Shown: positions 5,484-6,030 of the stretch, in pieces
Layout: each line of letters begins with the position of its first letter
Position numbering within the stretch: position 1 is the first letter of the stretch
Assembly: GCA_036501345.1 (NCBI GenBank)
Contig: DASYAN010000190.1
Coordinates: 1-6,030 of the forward strand
Origin: DASYAN01 sp036501345
GTDB lineage: Bacteria; Chloroflexota; Ktedonobacteria; Ktedonobacterales; Ktedonobacteraceae
Direction: 5' to 3'
DNA: 6,030 bases
Position numbers and translations under genes: made by a program
The notes under the pieces: generated by a model
Databases searched by the model: none
Told to the model about the DNA's origin: nothing
Seen by the model: the letters and a program-made list of their open reading frames with translations, nothing else

Positions 5484-5836
5484 ACCCATACAAAAAGATA
5501 TTTAGTCTCTTCCTCTTCAAATTCTGTTGCAATCGTATGCACCCCGAGATTACTCTTGAGCCAAATTATTGGGTTAAATACCTGTTTTGCCGTTTTCCCC
5601 TAAACCACTTTTCTGTTCCATTGCACCGTAGGTCCCATTTCTGACATAATTCCTTTCGCATAGCTTGCCGAGATGGCTTCTGGAGCGGCATCGTTCCTGC
5701 CAAATAACTTTTCGTAAATTTGATGGGAACAGCCATTTCCGAGTACCTGACGAGTAGGAAACGTTACCAGCCTGTGGTAACGAAAAGTTACTTGGCAGAG
5801 TGCGCCGCTTTTGCCGGTATTATGTCTTGGTATCAC
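5468..5836 (-). pseudogene. Minus-strand frame broken by one amber, running into IS
   Basis: From a GTG at 5836 a minus-strand frame codes 78 residues (start MIPRHNTGKSG, later AAPEAISASYAKGIMSEMG) to a TAG at 5600-5602. It then continues in the same frame for 43 more codons (GKTAKQVFNPIIWLKS, then GVHTIATEFEEEETKYLF) to a TAA at 5468-5470, inside the IS right repeat. The last five sense codons, V-I-D-S-N, are mostly IS sequence. The second half, with its mix of hydrophobic, aromatic and acidic residues, reads like real protein. An in-frame TAA lies two codons before the GTG, so any original N-terminus is lost or in another frame. I recognise no family. It may be a decayed gene or a chance open stretch; the 102-bp inverted repeat inside it argues for caution. 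Confidence 0.3.
5697..5798. repeat. 102-bp inverted-repeat structure
   Basis: The 21-base arms, at 5697-5717 and 5778-5798, match at 19 of 21 positions as reverse complements (CTGCCAA-TAACTTTTCGT-A, dashes marking the differences). A second perfect hairpin, CGTTACCA (5762-5769) with TGGTAACG (5775-5782) and a GCCTG loop, overlaps the right arm, so the two folds compete. The outer ends resemble terminal repeats of a MITE-like element, but I see no target duplication. It could also fold as an RNA. Confidence 0.6.
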
Positions 5837-5931
5837 GAAAATTTATGGTCCGGATGATGAAAAGTATTTCGACAAACAATAATATCAATGACCATTCGCT
5901 GAAGCATCCTTGCCTGGCCGACCTTTTGCTA

Positions 5932-5966
5932 CAACTGTGAAATATATTGCACAGTTGCAATTTTTT
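5932..5966 (+). terminator. Terminator-like hairpin with T-run
   Basis: CAACTGTG (5932-5939) and CACAGTTG (5950-5957) form a perfect 8-bp stem with a 10-base AT-rich loop, followed three bases later by TTTTTT (5961-5966). The form fits an intrinsic terminator on the plus strand, but no plus-strand gene precedes it. It may serve transcription from the IS or be part of a transposon end. Confidence 0.4.
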
Positions 5967-5980
5967 CCACCTGTGAAATA
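5935..5980. repeat. CTGTGAAATA direct repeat, 36 bp apart
   Basis: CTGTGAAATA occurs at 5935-5944 and 5971-5980. The first copy overlaps the left arm of the hairpin at 5932-5957 and the second lies just after the T-run. Repeated subterminal boxes of this kind are common at transposon ends and at binding sites, but nothing else identifies either. Confidence 0.35.
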
Positions 5981-6030
5981 GCTAGCCACAAGAGTCTGCT
6001 TCAGGCAGCGAGATTGTCAGGAGTAGCAGA

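Larger units (their letters stand above)
5837..6030. other. Right edge, decayed coding traces at most
   Basis: Minus-strand frames here are short and broken. One runs QTLVASYFTGG to a tail KGRPGKDASANGH before a TGA at 5885-5887. Another contains RMLQRMVIDIIVCRNTFHH and ends in a TGA that overlaps the GTG at 5836. The GRPGKD string vaguely recalls a motif of some IS1634-type transposases, but it is too short to call. I see no intact gene. Confidence 0.3.

Noticed and set aside
5481..5603. A 40-residue plus-strand frame starting at the IS right end
   Set aside because: Its serine run is the mirror of the acidic run on the minus strand, and it has no ribosome site.
5884..5893. ATCAATGACC, repeating the IS right junction (5477-5486)
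   Set aside because: Only ten bases match, with no second IS end around it, so chance is likely.
1..6030. tRNA or rRNA genes
   Set aside because: I saw no tRNA-like T-arm and acceptor pattern or conserved rRNA segment on either strand, though this was by eye only.

Overview
The 6,030-base window looks like an accessory, mobile-element-rich stretch of a bacterial chromosome or plasmid. It holds a phage-type three-gene operon, a lone AT-rich coiled-coil gene and a complete insertion sequence. Shine-Dalgarno sites, sigma70-like promoter elements and an intrinsic terminator show it is bacterial. The style of the transposase, and the pairing of a Gp37/Gp68-type protein with a DUF4326 protein among IS elements, made me think of Chloroflexota (Ktedonobacteria). 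That is an impression only; no marker gene settles the host.

Layout: 1-512 has no confident gene. It holds a strong 9-bp hairpin (245-269) and two overlapping weak small-ORF candidates. 513-2464 is a same-strand operon of three genes: a Gp37/Gp68 (DUF5131) three-cysteine protein, an unrecognised cysteine-rich protein, and a DUF4326 protein with an unrecognised C-terminal half. The last two overlap by ATGA, and the operon closes with a clear intrinsic terminator (2470-2511). 2512-2756 is a regulatory spacer with short repeats and palindromes. 2757-3449 encodes an AT-rich coiled-coil protein of unknown function.

3477-5483 is a 2,007-bp IS4-type insertion sequence. It has 17-bp perfect terminal inverted repeats, a near-consensus internal promoter, and a DDE transposase whose best start is the ATG at 3577. 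5484-6030 has no intact gene. It holds a minus-strand reading frame broken by one amber codon and entering the IS end, a 102-bp inverted-repeat structure, and a hairpin with a T-run near the right edge.

The operon is the most interesting part. Three small proteins rich in cysteine pairs are probably made together. DUF5131 proteins are often encoded beside the three-Cys-motif partner TcmP, which is not visible here. A nucleic-acid or nucleotide modification, or phage-related, role is possible but not shown by the sequence.
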